Assembly: GCA_004347685.1 (NCBI GenBank)
Contig: SLTJ01000029.1
Coordinates: forward strand, 1-64,000
Length of the DNA stretch: 64,000 nucleotides
Direction of reading: 5' to 3'
Source of the DNA: Clostridia bacterium
GTDB taxonomy: Bacteria > Bacillota > DSM-521 > Neomoorellales > SLTJ01
Shown here: positions 52,965 through 62,229 of the stretch, piece after piece
Numbering within the stretch: position 1 is the first letter of the stretch
Layout: every line of letters starts with the position of its first letter
Position numbers and translations under genes: made by a program
Notes under the pieces: generated by a model
Told to the model about the DNA's origin: nothing
The model's input: only the letters and a program-made list of their open reading frames with translations
The model's database searches: none

Positions 52965-55112
52965 TTAAGAATTGGATTGGGTAACGATCAATGCGTCAAC
53001 GGCGACGGCCCCCCGGCCGGCATCATGCACCACTAGGGGGTTGATATCCAGCTCAGCCACTCTCCCCTCCAGGTCGACTGCCAAATGCGAGAGCCTCACT
53101 AGGATCCGCGTCAGGGCTTGCATATCCGCAGGCGGCTGGCCACGGAATCCCTGCAGCAGCCGTGAGATCCGCGTTTCGGCAATCATTTCGCCAGCTTCCT
53201 CCAAGGTTATGGGTGCCAAACGCACGGCTACGTCCTGCAGCAGTTCTGTCAGGATACCGCCGGCGCCGAACATCACCAGGGGTCCCAGCCCTGGTTCGTA
53301 GTTTATTCCCAGGATCACTTCCACCCCCGGGGGAACCATTGGTTGCACCAGCACTCCATTGATAATGGCCTGGGGCCGGTAAGAACGGACACCTCCCAGG
53401 ACGGCATGATAGGCTTCTATCAGTTCATCATCATTGCAAAGACCGAGCCTGACGCCCCCGGCTTCCGTCTTGTGGATGATGTTCGGAGAATCTATCTTCA
53501 AGGCTACCGGATATCCCAGTCCTCGGGCCGCATCTCTGGCCGCTTCGACGGTCTGGCACGGAACCTCCCGGACCACGGGGATGCCGTAAAGGGATAGCAG
53601 CCTCTTGCTCTCCGCCTCGGTAAGGACGTGAGCAGGACCGCGCAAAATAGTGTCCACCAGCCCCCTGTCCACCTCAGGCGTGGGCTCCAGAGCACTCGCC
53701 TTCCCGGCCTCCCACCGGCGGCGGAACTCGCTGTATTCCAGGAGGGCCTTTACTCCCTTTAATCCCCGGTCAAGGTCGCGAAAAAACGGTACGCCGGCCT
53801 CCTCGAGGATCTCAAAGGCCTCGCCGGCCAAAGGCCCGGCGCTCCACAGCACCACCAGGGGTTTAGAACTCGACCGGTATAACTCTACCAGGTCCTGGGC
53901 AACCTCAGCCGCTGATTTCAAGGTCAAGGGAATTGGGATGGCAATGAAAGCGTCGAAGTTACCATCATCCATCATAATTTCCAGGCTCTGCCTGAGTAGC
54001 TCTGGCCTGGCCGGAATGCGCCCGTCCACATCCACAGGATTTCTGACCTTGTCCGGGGTATCCAGCTCCAGTAGTTCGGCCAGTTTGGCTCTGGTTTCCG
54101 GAGATGGCTCCCCTAGGCGAAGACCTAACTCCTCAGTCTTATCTGACACCAGGCCGATGGCGCCGCCGGAAATAGAAACTATCCCTAGTTTGTCACCCGT
54201 GGCCAGCCGCGAGTTGGCCAGCAGATTGGTAATCTGAAAAAGGTCCTCCATATCATCCACCCTGATTACCCCTTTGGCCCGGAAAAGGGCCTGGTAGGCG
54301 GAATCCGAGCCGGTCAGAGACCCGGTATGGGCCCAGGCCGCCTGCTGGCCACGCTCGGAACGGCCGATCTTCAGGACCACGATTGGCTTGCCCTTCTCCA
54401 AGGCCAGATCGCCGACTTGCTTAAACTTTCTGGGTGTCTTAACACCTTCCGCGTAACAAGCTATGGCCTGCACATTAGGGTCGTCAAGAAGGTACTGGAT
54501 AAAGTCCGCGATCTCCAGCCCCGCCTCATTACCCGCCGAAATGACATAACTAATACCCAAAGGATGATCGCGATTAAAGATCAGGCCCCCCATCCCGCCA
54601 CTTTGGGAGATAAGGGCCATGGGTCCCCGACGGAAGTCTTCCGGAAGGGCCAGGGTTCCATAGGCGATGACATTTTCTGGAAGGTTAATAATGCCCATGC
54701 AGTTGGGGCCGCAGACGGCGAGTCCATATTTGTCGATGATCTCGCGAATTTGCTGGTTACGCCGTTTCCCGCTTTCCCCGGCCTCGGCAAAACCCCCACT
54801 GAAGATGATCGCACCCTTTATTCCCCGTTGGGCGCACTTCTCCAGCGCTTCCGGCACCTGGTCGGCCCGCAGCAGGATGATGGCGCAATCAATTTCCTCC
54901 TCCTTAGGGATATTCGTTACATCCGGATAGCACGGTTGATCTCCAATCTGACTATACCTAGGGTTAACCAGAAATACCTTCCCTCTAAAACCATACTTCT
55001 GCAGATTATATTGGAAACGACCATTAAGCTGATGAACCTTGTCAGTCGCCCCCACAATGGCTATAGAGTGTGGTGAAAGTAGCTTCCTGATGTTTGAGTT
55101 TATTATTGTCAT
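52965..55112 (-). CDS. ADP-forming acyl-CoA synthetase (acetate-CoA ligase family)
   Basis: This fused alpha/beta enzyme (715 residues) makes or splits acyl-CoA with ADP/ATP and phosphate. The order is a CoA-binding Rossmann domain (about 8-100), a succinyl-CoA ligase-like domain with the phospho-histidine in AHTGSLTGSD (about residue 255), and an ATP-grasp domain from about 495 with HKTEAGGV and the ELDINPL end. It can gain ATP from an acyl-CoA or activate an aromatic acid. Fragments of a second such gene lie at 58538-59769. The start has a weak ribosome site. Confidence 0.92.
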   Translation of the reverse strand: MTIINSNIRKLLSPHSIAIVGATDKVHQLNGRFQYNLQKYGFRGKVFLVNPRYSQIGDQPCYPDVTNIPKEEEIDCAIILLRADQVPEALEKCAQRGIKGAIIFSGGFAEAGESGKRRNQQIREIIDKYGLAVCGPNCMGIINLPENVIAYGTLALPEDFRRGPMALISQSGGMGGLIFNRDHPLGISYVISAGNEAGLEIADFIQYLLDDPNVQAIACYAEGVKTPRKFKQVGDLALEKGKPIVVLKIGRSERGQQAAWAHTGSLTGSDSAYQALFRAKGVIRVDDMEDLFQITNLLANSRLATGDKLGIVSISGGAIGLVSDKTEELGLRLGEPSPETRAKLAELLELDTPDKVRNPVDVDGRIPARPELLRQSLEIMMDDGNFDAFIAIPIPLTLKSAAEVAQDLVELYRSSSKPLVVLWSAGPLAGEAFEILEEAGVPFFRDLDRGLKGVKALLEYSEFRRRWEAGKASALEPTPEVDRGLVDTILRGPAHVLTEAESKRLLSLYGIPVVREVPCQTVEAARDAARGLGYPVALKIDSPNIIHKTEAGGVRLGLCNDDELIEAYHAVLGGVRSYRPQAIINGVLVQPMVPPGVEVILGINYEPGLGPLVMFGAGGILTELLQDVAVRLAPITLEEAGEMIAETRISRLLQGFRGQPPADMQALTRILVRLSHLAVDLEGRVAELDINPLVVHDAGRGAVAVDALIVTQSNS

Positions 55113-55264
55113 AAATTTATGGTGATTCCTGACTGGAGTAAGAATTCAGGAGCCCACCTCTACCTCCTCTTGAAGTCAAAAATGTTACGGAGCTACTTTA
55201 GTCTAACCTTACCCCTGGTACCCCTTCACTCGCACACCTCCCGTTACTCCAAAGCACAGTTTTA

Positions 55265-57214
55265 CTAAACACGAGTCTCATTTGCCCCTTGGCAGATAGC
55301 TCGCTCACTCCGGCGGCTCAGCCATTGCCATCCAGTTCCAACCGCCAGCAGCAGCAACCCAGGGACATCCGTACTCAGCCCTGGGATGAACATCAGTACC
55401 CCGCCGATAAGAAAAAGTATTCGCTCCCACCAGCTTGCAGGGCGCAACAGGTAACCTTCTATCCCTGCCGCCAGGAAGTATACCCCTGTGGCGGCGGTAA
55501 TACTGGCCAGCACTATTTCCCCAGGGCTGCCCAGCAGCATCAATACAGGGTTAAATACTATCACCAGCGGCACCAGGTAACATACAATTCCCAGCCGCAT
55601 AGCCTGGAAGCCAATGCGAAACGCCGAGGCTCCGGCTATGGAGGCAGCAACATAGGCGGCGACGGCGTATGGGGGGGTGATAAAGGTGCTGCATCCCATG
55701 TAGAAGACGAAAAAGTGGGCCACCAACTCCGGTACCCCAGCTTGCACCATGGCCGGCACCACTAGGGCTGCCAGGAGGACGTACGAGACCACCACCGAAA
55801 TCCCCATGCCCATAACATAGCAAGCTGCCGCCGTGAGCAGGGTCAGGAGAAGGAGGCTGCCACCCGAAAAATCGATGAGTATCCGCGACAGGTTTATGCC
55901 CAGTCCCGTTAACGTAATTGAACCCACAATAATCCCGGCCACCGCACATAAAACTCCCATGTCCAGCATGCCGTAAGAAGCATCCTGCAGTGCGTTGACG
56001 GCCTTGGACCAGGATAGCCGCGTCTCCGGTCGTAACATAGTCAGCCCGATCAAAAGCACCAGGCTAAAAATAACTGCTTTTATCGGGTCATATTGAAATC
56101 CTATTATCAGCACAACCAATAATACCAATGGAAGCAGGAATACCCAGCCCCGGCGCAGGGTAACCCACAAAGACGGGAGTTGTTCCCTGGGCAAGCCGGC
56201 CAATCCCAGCCTGGCAGCTTCCAAGTCTACCTGGCTGTACAAAGAGAAGAAGTAGAGAATGGCCGGGATGGCTGCTGCCGTGGCTATCTTGGCATACCCC
56301 AACCCGCTGAGGTCGGCCATGATAAAGGCCACCGCTCCCATCACCGGCGGCATAATCGCTCCGCCAGTGGCGGCCACGGTTTCTACCGCTCCGGCGAACT
56401 CCGGCCGGTACCCGCAGGATTTCATTAACGGAATGGTAATACTGCCCATTATGCCTACCTCGGCTACCGGGCTGCCGGTGATAGTCCCCATCAAGGCACT
56501 GCCAACGATAGCTACCTTGGCCGGGCCGCCGCGCAGACGCCCCATAAGGGCCAAGGCCAGGTCAAGAAATAGCCGGGAGGCTCCGGATATGCTTAAAAAG
56601 CTGCCAAATACCAGAAAAACCAGGATGGTGGTAGAAGCTATCCCCAATACGGTACCGAAAATACCCTGGTCCGACAGGTAGATAAAGCTCATCAACCGCC
56701 CCCAGGTGAAGTTGGGACCGTGCAGCGGACCCGGAAAGAGATAGGCCAGTTTGGCATGGACCATGAAGAAGGCGGCGATGATGATCATGGGCCACCCTAT
56801 TGTCCGCCTTAAGGCTTCTCCCAGTATCAATATGGTGACCAGCCCGATAATTATCTCGCCGGTGGTGATGGAGGCACCTCCGTGCATGAGGACCCGCTCG
56901 TAGTTCAGCGCCAGGTAAAAGGTGCCTATCAGCCCTGCTCCCAAAAGGACAATATCGTACCACGGCATCCTATCCCGGGGGGCCCTGGAGGTAGCCGGTA
57001 CCAGGATAAACACCAGGGCTAAAACAAAGGAGAGGAAGATGGCATTGTGGGACCCCGAATAGATGAAGATGCCTATGTCGGTAAATACGTCCAGGATATA
57101 CAACAGGCCGTAAATGGGCAGAACAACGGCCAGGATACGAGCCACCTTCCCTAAGGGGCCACCATAATGCCGAGACCTGGAAGTCTCTTGCTCCATGTAT
57201 TCTGTTTTGGCCAT
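55265..57214 (-). CDS. TRAP transporter fused permease (TAXI type)
   Basis: The small DctQ-like and large DctM-like membrane parts of a TRAP transporter are joined in one 649-residue chain, as in TAXI-type systems. Many hydrophobic segments are seen from about residue 28, with GSALMGTITGSPVAEVGIMGSITIP-like loops typical of the large subunit and a matching second half (GCSTFITPPYAVAAYVAA). It uses an ion gradient to import acids handed over by the binding protein encoded just upstream. ATG 57214 follows GAAAGG. Confidence 0.9.
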   Translation of the reverse strand: MAKTEYMEQETSRSRHYGGPLGKVARILAVVLPIYGLLYILDVFTDIGIFIYSGSHNAIFLSFVLALVFILVPATSRAPRDRMPWYDIVLLGAGLIGTFYLALNYERVLMHGGASITTGEIIIGLVTILILGEALRRTIGWPMIIIAAFFMVHAKLAYLFPGPLHGPNFTWGRLMSFIYLSDQGIFGTVLGIASTTILVFLVFGSFLSISGASRLFLDLALALMGRLRGGPAKVAIVGSALMGTITGSPVAEVGIMGSITIPLMKSCGYRPEFAGAVETVAATGGAIMPPVMGAVAFIMADLSGLGYAKIATAAAIPAILYFFSLYSQVDLEAARLGLAGLPREQLPSLWVTLRRGWVFLLPLVLLVVLIIGFQYDPIKAVIFSLVLLIGLTMLRPETRLSWSKAVNALQDASYGMLDMGVLCAVAGIIVGSITLTGLGINLSRILIDFSGGSLLLLTLLTAAACYVMGMGISVVVSYVLLAALVVPAMVQAGVPELVAHFFVFYMGCSTFITPPYAVAAYVAASIAGASAFRIGFQAMRLGIVCYLVPLVIVFNPVLMLLGSPGEIVLASITAATGVYFLAAGIEGYLLRPASWWERILFLIGGVLMFIPGLSTDVPGLLLLAVGTGWQWLSRRSERAICQGANETRV

Positions 57215-57367
57215 GTGTACCAACCTTTCTGGAGCATTAACTTACCTCAATACATAGGGGCTTTGCGAGCCAGCCTCTCCCGAGTTAGAGGTTGAGCCGG
57301 GCCGGGACAATCCACTGTGACTGCTCAGCCATATGTACCTGGCCCGGCGCACATCGTTGTTGCCAAC

Positions 57368-58486
57368 CTATTCTTTGGCTGCCTGCAATACCTGCTCCTG
57401 GTGCTTATCCATCTCGTCGCTCCAGAGTCCTTTCTCCTTGTAATATTTAACCGCACCTGGATGGTAAGGTACGGGCAGCGGTTGAACAGCCTTATCCGCA
57501 CCATATTGGTTAAAGGTATCAGGGGCAATGGGGATAAGTTCGTCCTGTCTTTCTATCAAAGTCTTGACCAAAGAGTAAGCCACGTCTTCGGCCAGCTCAC
57601 TGGTAGTCCATACCACAGCCGGAGTCCGGACGATTGGGATACCGGGTTCGATAGCCGTCAGCCCCTTGGAAGTAACGGCAGAGTACACGGAAGGCATCTC
57701 CGCTTCTACTACTGGCATTTTGTCGGCCTCAAAGGGCAGCACGCGAATCTTCACCTTTGAAGCCAGCTCTTCGATTTTAGGCCCCTGAACGGAAGCCATG
57801 GCGACCTCGGTCCGCCCCTCGGCCAGATCCTGTAGGGCTTTGGAGGTATTTTCAGCCTTCAGGATAGTCACATCCTTGCCCGGCTCTAAACCGTATGCCT
57901 TAAGTTCCAGCGGTCCCAGGGTACTCAGGAGCCTCATTCCAGGATAATCGGTGGTGACCTTGTGGCCCTTGGTATCAGCAATGGTTTTAATTCCCGTTGC
58001 TTCGGTGGTTATGAAAGCAAAGAGAGTATCATGCCCGGCCTGCAGGGCGCGGATCATGGGATACGGTTTATCAGCACTCCCAACCCCCTGGTAGGCCTCC
58101 CAGACGTTATAACCAGCGCCGTTGGCTAACTGGGCTTCCCCTGATGCTACCAATCCAGGCATGGTCGCAGGGCCGGGAGTTGGTTGCACGTTAATATCAA
58201 TATTGGTATGACGGGAAACAACTTGAGCCTGGCCCACAGCTACGGTGTAGTAGTCCGAACCAGCCGGGTTGGTTACATAGGTGAGCGTTGTCCGCCCACC
58301 TGAAGGTGTTTGCGTGGCCCCTGGCTCACCTTTCCCCTCCACCCCTCCGGATTGTGCTTCTTGGGCCGGCTTCCCACCTGCACTCTCGCCAGAACCCTGG
58401 GTACCCGCCCCCCCGCAACCTGACAACCAAACCATACCTGCTACTAACAGCACCAACACCGAAAAAACCAGAAACCTTGGTCGCAT
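57368..58486 (-). CDS. TAXI family TRAP transporter solute-binding lipoprotein
   Basis: This extracytoplasmic binding protein of 372 residues begins with a lipoprotein signal (hydrophobic stretch then LSGC at about 22-25) and a Gly/Ser/Glu-rich linker to about 65. The TAXI domain follows (TYVTNPAGSDYYTVAVG, GVGSADKPYPMIRALQ). ATG 58486 has GGGGGGAACG upstream. The frame continues open upstream into an acyl-CoA synthetase fragment, but that is an accident of a deletion, not a true fusion. It works with the permease 153 bases downstream. Confidence 0.92.
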   Translation of the reverse strand: MRPRFLVFSVLVLLVAGMVWLSGCGGAGTQGSGESAGGKPAQEAQSGGVEGKGEPGATQTPSGGRTTLTYVTNPAGSDYYTVAVGQAQVVSRHTNIDINVQPTPGPATMPGLVASGEAQLANGAGYNVWEAYQGVGSADKPYPMIRALQAGHDTLFAFITTEATGIKTIADTKGHKVTTDYPGMRLLSTLGPLELKAYGLEPGKDVTILKAENTSKALQDLAEGRTEVAMASVQGPKIEELASKVKIRVLPFEADKMPVVEAEMPSVYSAVTSKGLTAIEPGIPIVRTPAVVWTTSELAEDVAYSLVKTLIERQDELIPIAPDTFNQYGADKAVQPLPVPYHPGAVKYYKEKGLWSDEMDKHQEQVLQAAKE

Positions 58487-58537
58487 ATCGTTCCCCCCAG
58501 TCAGAATTAGACCTCGCCTAGTTAAGAAGACAACCCA

Positions 58538-59068
58538 GTCCATGGCCAGCACTGATACCTGCCTGACTATTTGAGTCAGAGCCTTCATTTCGACGGCACC
58601 CTGGCCCCGGAAGGAGTCGAGCAACGGGAAGGCTTTTAACTCCTGCCACATCCTCAGGGCCTCTCTTTCGTCTACCGGCGCCACCCTGAGGGCTACATCA
58701 TGCAAAACCTCAACCCACACGCCGCCAAGCCCAACCATTACTACCGGCCCAAAGCTGACGTCTCGCTTTACTCCCACTATCAGCTCCCTAGCCCCCGGCG
58801 GGGCCATTTTTTCCACCATCACCCCCTGCCACGTCGCACCAGGATGATAGGCCAGCATTCGGCTTCTGATCAGTGCAAAGGCCGCCTGCACTTCCTCAGC
58901 GTTGCTAAGGTTTAGATCCACTCCTCCCGCTTCAGTCTTATGGGTTATTTCGTAGCAAACCCCCTTCACCGCCACCGGGAAGCCCAGCTTTGCCGCCGCC
59001 TCACCGGCTGCCTCGGCGCTGGTTGCCATTGTCCCCGCATTTAGAGGCAGGTCATAAGCGGATAGGAT
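58538..59068 (-). pseudogene. ATP-grasp fragment of an ADP-forming acyl-CoA synthetase
   Basis: Without a start of its own, the frame begins ILSAYDLPLNAG and runs through LGFPVAVKG, HKTEAGGVDLNL and MAPPGARELIVG to VSVLAMD. This equals the ATP-grasp domain of the intact gene at 52965 up to 35-40 residues before its end; the ELDINPL tail is missing. It then reads into the leader of the TAXI gene. It is out of frame with the fragment upstream. Confidence 0.85.
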
Positions 59069-59769
59069 TTCCCAATGCCTTTTATTAGCTGAGGCCCAGC
59101 CATTTCCATGGCCGCGCCGATCATGATGAAAATTACTCCGTCTATTTCGTCACTCTCCAGCAATATTTTGGCGCTGCGGAAATACCATTCGCGGTACATG
59201 GGACTGGCGGCTCCCAGGTCTACGGGATTCCGGGCACTGCCGTATGCCGGTAGGGCTTCTGTGGCGAATAGCTGCTTTTGTAAGTCCGGCGAAAGTTCCG
59301 GTACTTCCAGGCCGTTTTGATCGAGCAGATCGGCCAACTCGGCCCACTGCGCCCCGGAATCGGTTATCATGGCTACCCTTTTGCCACGTAACGGCGGCTG
59401 CAGGGACAGGGCCTTGGCCATGTCCAGCAGTTCCCTTGAAGTTCTGGCCGAGATAACCCCGCACTGCCTGAATGCCGCTTCGTAAACGGCATGGGTACCC
59501 ACTATGGCTCCGGTGTGGGAGGCCGAGGCTCTGGCCCCGCTGGAGGTGCGCCCGATCTTCAAAGCCACCACCGGCTTGTGTGACGTAATCCGCCTGGCTG
59601 TATCCATAAACCTCCGCCCATTACGAATCTGTTCCACGTAAAGGATAATGGCTCTGGTTTCCGGATCTTCACCCAGGTACTCGAGAAGATCGTTCTCATC
59701 TATGTCCACCTTGTTACCAATGCTGAAAAACTTGCTGAAATATATACCCTGTCCTAATCCACTCGACAA
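59041..59769 (-). pseudogene. CoA-ligase domain fragment of the same acyl-CoA synthetase
   Basis: The frame carries the succinyl-CoA ligase-like middle of the enzyme, including the phospho-histidine region ASHTGAIVGTHA and ARNPVDLGAASP. The N-terminal CoA-binding domain is missing, as are about 100 residues after KGIG, where the frame shifts into the ATP-grasp fragment. At its upstream end it joins a UbiD fragment within one codon or two (about 59765). Confidence 0.85.
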
Positions 59770-59965
59770 AGGGGCCTTCGGGCCGGGTATCCCGGATCAT
59801 TAAGTCGCCTTCAAGGACGATTTCTGCCGTGGCCGGGACATACAGGTCGCTGGTGAGGCAACGGACTATTTCCACCGGCTCCCCACCGCGCAAGCTCCCC
59901 GCAAAGGCATATTCATCAGCCCGTATTGGCAACCTGGTAGCTGAAGCTATAATGAGGTTAAGCTT
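59760..59965 (-). pseudogene. internal fragment of a UbiD family gene
   Basis: About 65 residues match the middle of UbiD proteins: IRADEYAFAGSLRGGEPVE, LYVPATAEIVLEGDL and RPEGPFVEW, the last with both catalytic glutamate positions. Both ends are cut: upstream it runs into a truncated lipoprotein gene, downstream into the acyl-CoA synthetase fragment. Confidence 0.85.
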
Positions 59966-60150
59966 ACTTTCTGCTGGCCGGACTGCTGCGTGGCGTTTCC
60001 CTTCGCCTCTTGAGCCGGTGGCTGGACTGTATTAACGGCGGCCGGCCCTCTTGCACCTTCCTGCGTACTGCCACTACTGCACCCACCAATGGCTGCCAGT
60101 AGCAACAGCGCACATAAGCTTGCGTAGATAACCCTTCTCCACCTACACAT
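59947..60150 (-). pseudogene. N-terminal remnant of a TAXI-type binding lipoprotein
   Basis: ATG 60150 with GGGGGGAGAG upstream opens a 67-residue frame with basic start, hydrophobic core LCALLLLAAIGGC (lipobox) and a Ser/Gln/Ala linker. It stops where the mature domain should begin (VSLT...), at the joint with the UbiD fragment. The layout matches the TAXI protein at 57368. A short secreted lipopeptide might still be made. Confidence 0.7.
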
Positions 60151-60211
60151 CTTCTCTCCCCCCAAAAGTTGTTCTCATAAGAAACATCATACGAAATAGG
60201 GCGATGTCTTC

Positions 60212-60231
60212 TTGGTAATAACATATACCAA
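60212..60231. promoter_or_regulatory. inverted repeat, possible Crp/Fnr operator
   Basis: TTGGTA, eight bases, TACCAA lies between the Crp/Fnr gene and the start of the lipoprotein remnant. It is symmetric and placed in the upstream region of the TAXI/UbiD/TRAP module. Spacing is unlike the classic Fnr (N4) or Crp (N6) sites, so the binding protein is uncertain. Confidence 0.45.
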
Positions 60232-60285
60232 ACTCGAGTAATTGTCTGTACTCCACTTTACAAATTAATTGTCGGTTGAATACCA

Positions 60286-60969
60286 CTACCTGGCCCATCT
60301 TTCGAGTTCCTGCGGGTCCATGATAACTATTTCCCTGTTTTTCTTCCTGATTATTTTTTTCGCTTCAAAGGCATCAAGAACATTGGTAACGCTTACACGG
60401 CTGGTGCCGGTGAATTCGGCGAGTTCTTGGTGTGTAATCCTCAACTTGATAGCTTTCGCCTGCCGGTCTCCCGCGCCGTCCGTAACGTTAATTATTTCTC
60501 CCCAGCGCTTTCCGAGGTAAATCAATCCGCTAGCCACCTTGCCAAAACGGTCGTAAAAGCATATCGCGCTATATTGTTTGCCCATAGACCACAGCTTCTC
60601 GGCCAGAGATCCTATGCAAAGCTCGGCAAAACCGATGTCTCCGTTGACAAACTTCCAAAACTGCTCCCTTGTAAAGCAGATAACCTGGCAATCCATTACC
60701 GCGATGGCAGTTGCCCCGTAGGACTTATTTTTAACTAGCCCCAGTTCCCCGAATATGTTCCCGTCTTCAACGTAACACAACGTCTTCTGGGTCCCATCCG
60801 GCCCCAGGGACGTAAACTTCACTAGCCCTTTCTCCAGGTAATAGGCCTTTTCAGCTTTCTCGTGCTGCTGGTAAAATACCGTCTTTGGCCGGCAAGTCAG
60901 CCGCACTCCCTGGGCGAGGGCAGCCTCGTCCGGCTTCTCCACTGGGGACGCTATGACCTGCATCTGCAT
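60286..60969 (-). CDS. Crp/Fnr family transcriptional regulator 1
   Basis: This 227-residue regulator has an N-terminal cyclic-nucleotide-type effector domain (FYQQHEKAEKAYYLEKGLVKF, GNIFGELGLV), a dimer helix and a C-terminal winged helix with THQELAEFTGTSRVSVTNVL. There is no N-terminal cysteine cluster, so it is not an iron-sulfur Fnr. CprK, which binds chlorinated phenols, has this general form; an aromatic effector is possible. ATG 60969 follows GAGGGGTG. It faces a paralogue at 61291. Confidence 0.9.
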   Translation of the reverse strand: MQMQVIASPVEKPDEAALAQGVRLTCRPKTVFYQQHEKAEKAYYLEKGLVKFTSLGPDGTQKTLCYVEDGNIFGELGLVKNKSYGATAIAVMDCQVICFTREQFWKFVNGDIGFAELCIGSLAEKLWSMGKQYSAICFYDRFGKVASGLIYLGKRWGEIINVTDGAGDRQAKAIKLRITHQELAEFTGTSRVSVTNVLDAFEAKKIIRKKNREIVIMDPQELERWAR

Positions 60970-61290
60970 ATCAATCACCCCTCGCAATTCTTCCCGGAAA
61001 CCGCACAGATACCAGCCAGACTACTCTGGGTAGCGATGGCTGGCCTGCAGCCTCCGGCATAGTACTGCCTGGCCATCTGCCAAGGTATAAAGGGAACACG
61101 CAGTATTGAAATATTTAAACGGTGATATGTAAAGGGAACTTTCTCCTCAAGATTATAACAGGATTCGCCGGGTTGTGGAAGTACCAAAGTATCCCCGAGC
61201 TCAAATCAATCAACAAGGGCTGAAAACAAAATTATTGCTCATTGTTCCATGCTGCGTTATACTTCTTTTTGAGGAACGGGGGTGTGAATT
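60970..61290. other. intergenic region between the two divergent Crp/Fnr genes
   Basis: This 321-base space holds the promoter of the rightward gene (61235-61263) and the ribosome sites of both. I see no coding frame. I could not assign a promoter for the leftward gene with confidence. Confidence 0.5.
61235..61263 (+). promoter_or_regulatory. promoter of Crp/Fnr regulator 2
   Basis: TTGCTC (61235-61240), 17 bases, TATACT (61258-61263), about 28 bases before the start codon. Confidence 0.65.
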
Positions 61291-61989
61291 ATGCAGGTTA
61301 TTGCTTCTCCAGAAAAGAGACTCAGTGATGCGCTACTCTCCCAGGGGGCCAAGATGATTTACCGCGCGGGGACTGTTTTTTTCAATGAGCATGAGGAGGC
61401 GCACCGAGCCTTCTATCTGGAAAAGGGCGTGGTGAAATTCACGTTATTCAACAGGAATGGGTGTGAGAGGACGCTCTGCTTCACCGGGGCCGGGACCATG
61501 GTCGGAGAGTTTGGGCTAGTGGGTTATTCGGCCGGTAATTTTCTCGACACTACCTATGGAGCCACGGCCATTGCCGTGGTGGAATGCGAGGCGGTGATGT
61601 TTACCAAGGACCAGTTTATCAGGCTGATGCGTGAGGACTCTGATTTTGCCCTGCTCTGTTCCATTTCCTTGCGGGAGAAATTGCTATGGATGGTAGAGCA
61701 TTACAGTGCCGTCTGTTTTCATGATCAATTTGGCAAAGTGGCTCGGGGACTATTGCTGCTCGCCAGGCGCCTGGGTGAACCGGTCTTGCTTCCAGCCAAG
61801 AATGGCCGCCAGGCTGCCAGCGGCGTAAGGCTGCGGATAAGTCATCAGGAGCTAGCCGATTTCACCGACACCAGTCGGGTCACGGTCACCAATGTCCTGG
61901 GCATGTTTGCGGCTAACAATGTTATTGAAAAGAGGCCGAAGGAGATTATTGTCCTAAACATAGAGGCCCTTGAACGCTGGACAATGTAG
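61291..61989 (+). CDS. Crp/Fnr family transcriptional regulator 2
   Basis: This 232-residue paralogue of the divergent gene shares the start MQVIASP and the same domain order: effector barrel (FFNEHEEAHRAFYLEKGVVKF, GTMVGEFGLVG), long helix, winged helix with SHQELADFTDTSRVTVTNVL. Compared with regulator 1 it has a seven-residue insertion (SAGNFLD) in the barrel, which may alter the ligand. GGGGGTG lies six bases before the ATG. It lies upstream of ligase copy 2 and may control it. Confidence 0.9.
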   Translation: MQVIASPEKRLSDALLSQGAKMIYRAGTVFFNEHEEAHRAFYLEKGVVKFTLFNRNGCERTLCFTGAGTMVGEFGLVGYSAGNFLDTTYGATAIAVVECEAVMFTKDQFIRLMREDSDFALLCSISLREKLLWMVEHYSAVCFHDQFGKVARGLLLLARRLGEPVLLPAKNGRQAASGVRLRISHQELADFTDTSRVTVTNVLGMFAANNVIEKRPKEIIVLNIEALERWTM

Positions 61990-62176
61990 TGCAAATTACT
62001 ATTTTCTTGTCAAGTTAAAGACAGACAAGTCGCTCGAGTAGTGATACGCTACATAGCATAGACAAAATAGGGGCTTTTGGATGTGGCCGCCAGTAACAAT
62101 TGGCAGGGGTACGAGTATAAGGGGGTGACAAAGATAGGCCGGTAACTTTCTTCAGAGCGGGCGAGAGATCTTATCG

Positions 62177-62186
62177 CGAGATCTCG
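62177..62186. promoter_or_regulatory. palindrome in the leader of ligase copy 2
   Basis: CGAGATCTCG is a perfect ten-base palindrome; GAGATCT also occurs just before it (62165-62171), giving a direct repeat 13 bases apart, 50 bases before the ligase start. It may be an operator. I find no convincing promoter in 61990-62229. Confidence 0.3.
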
Positions 62187-62229
62187 TTGTGAGGCGGCAA
62201 GTGCTTTGAGTAAAGGGGGCTGGTAAGAA

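Noticed and set aside
57368-59029. A single 553-residue fusion of ATP-grasp and TAXI binding domains
   Set aside because: A lipoprotein signal with its own ATG and strong ribosome site starts at 58486, and the upstream part is a truncated synthetase. A periplasmic protein cannot carry a cytosolic domain before its signal peptide. The open frame is a deletion accident.
61990-62229. Promoter for ligase copy 2
   Set aside because: TTGTCA at 62007 has no -10 at a fitting distance, and the other AT-rich stretches are no better, so I left it out.
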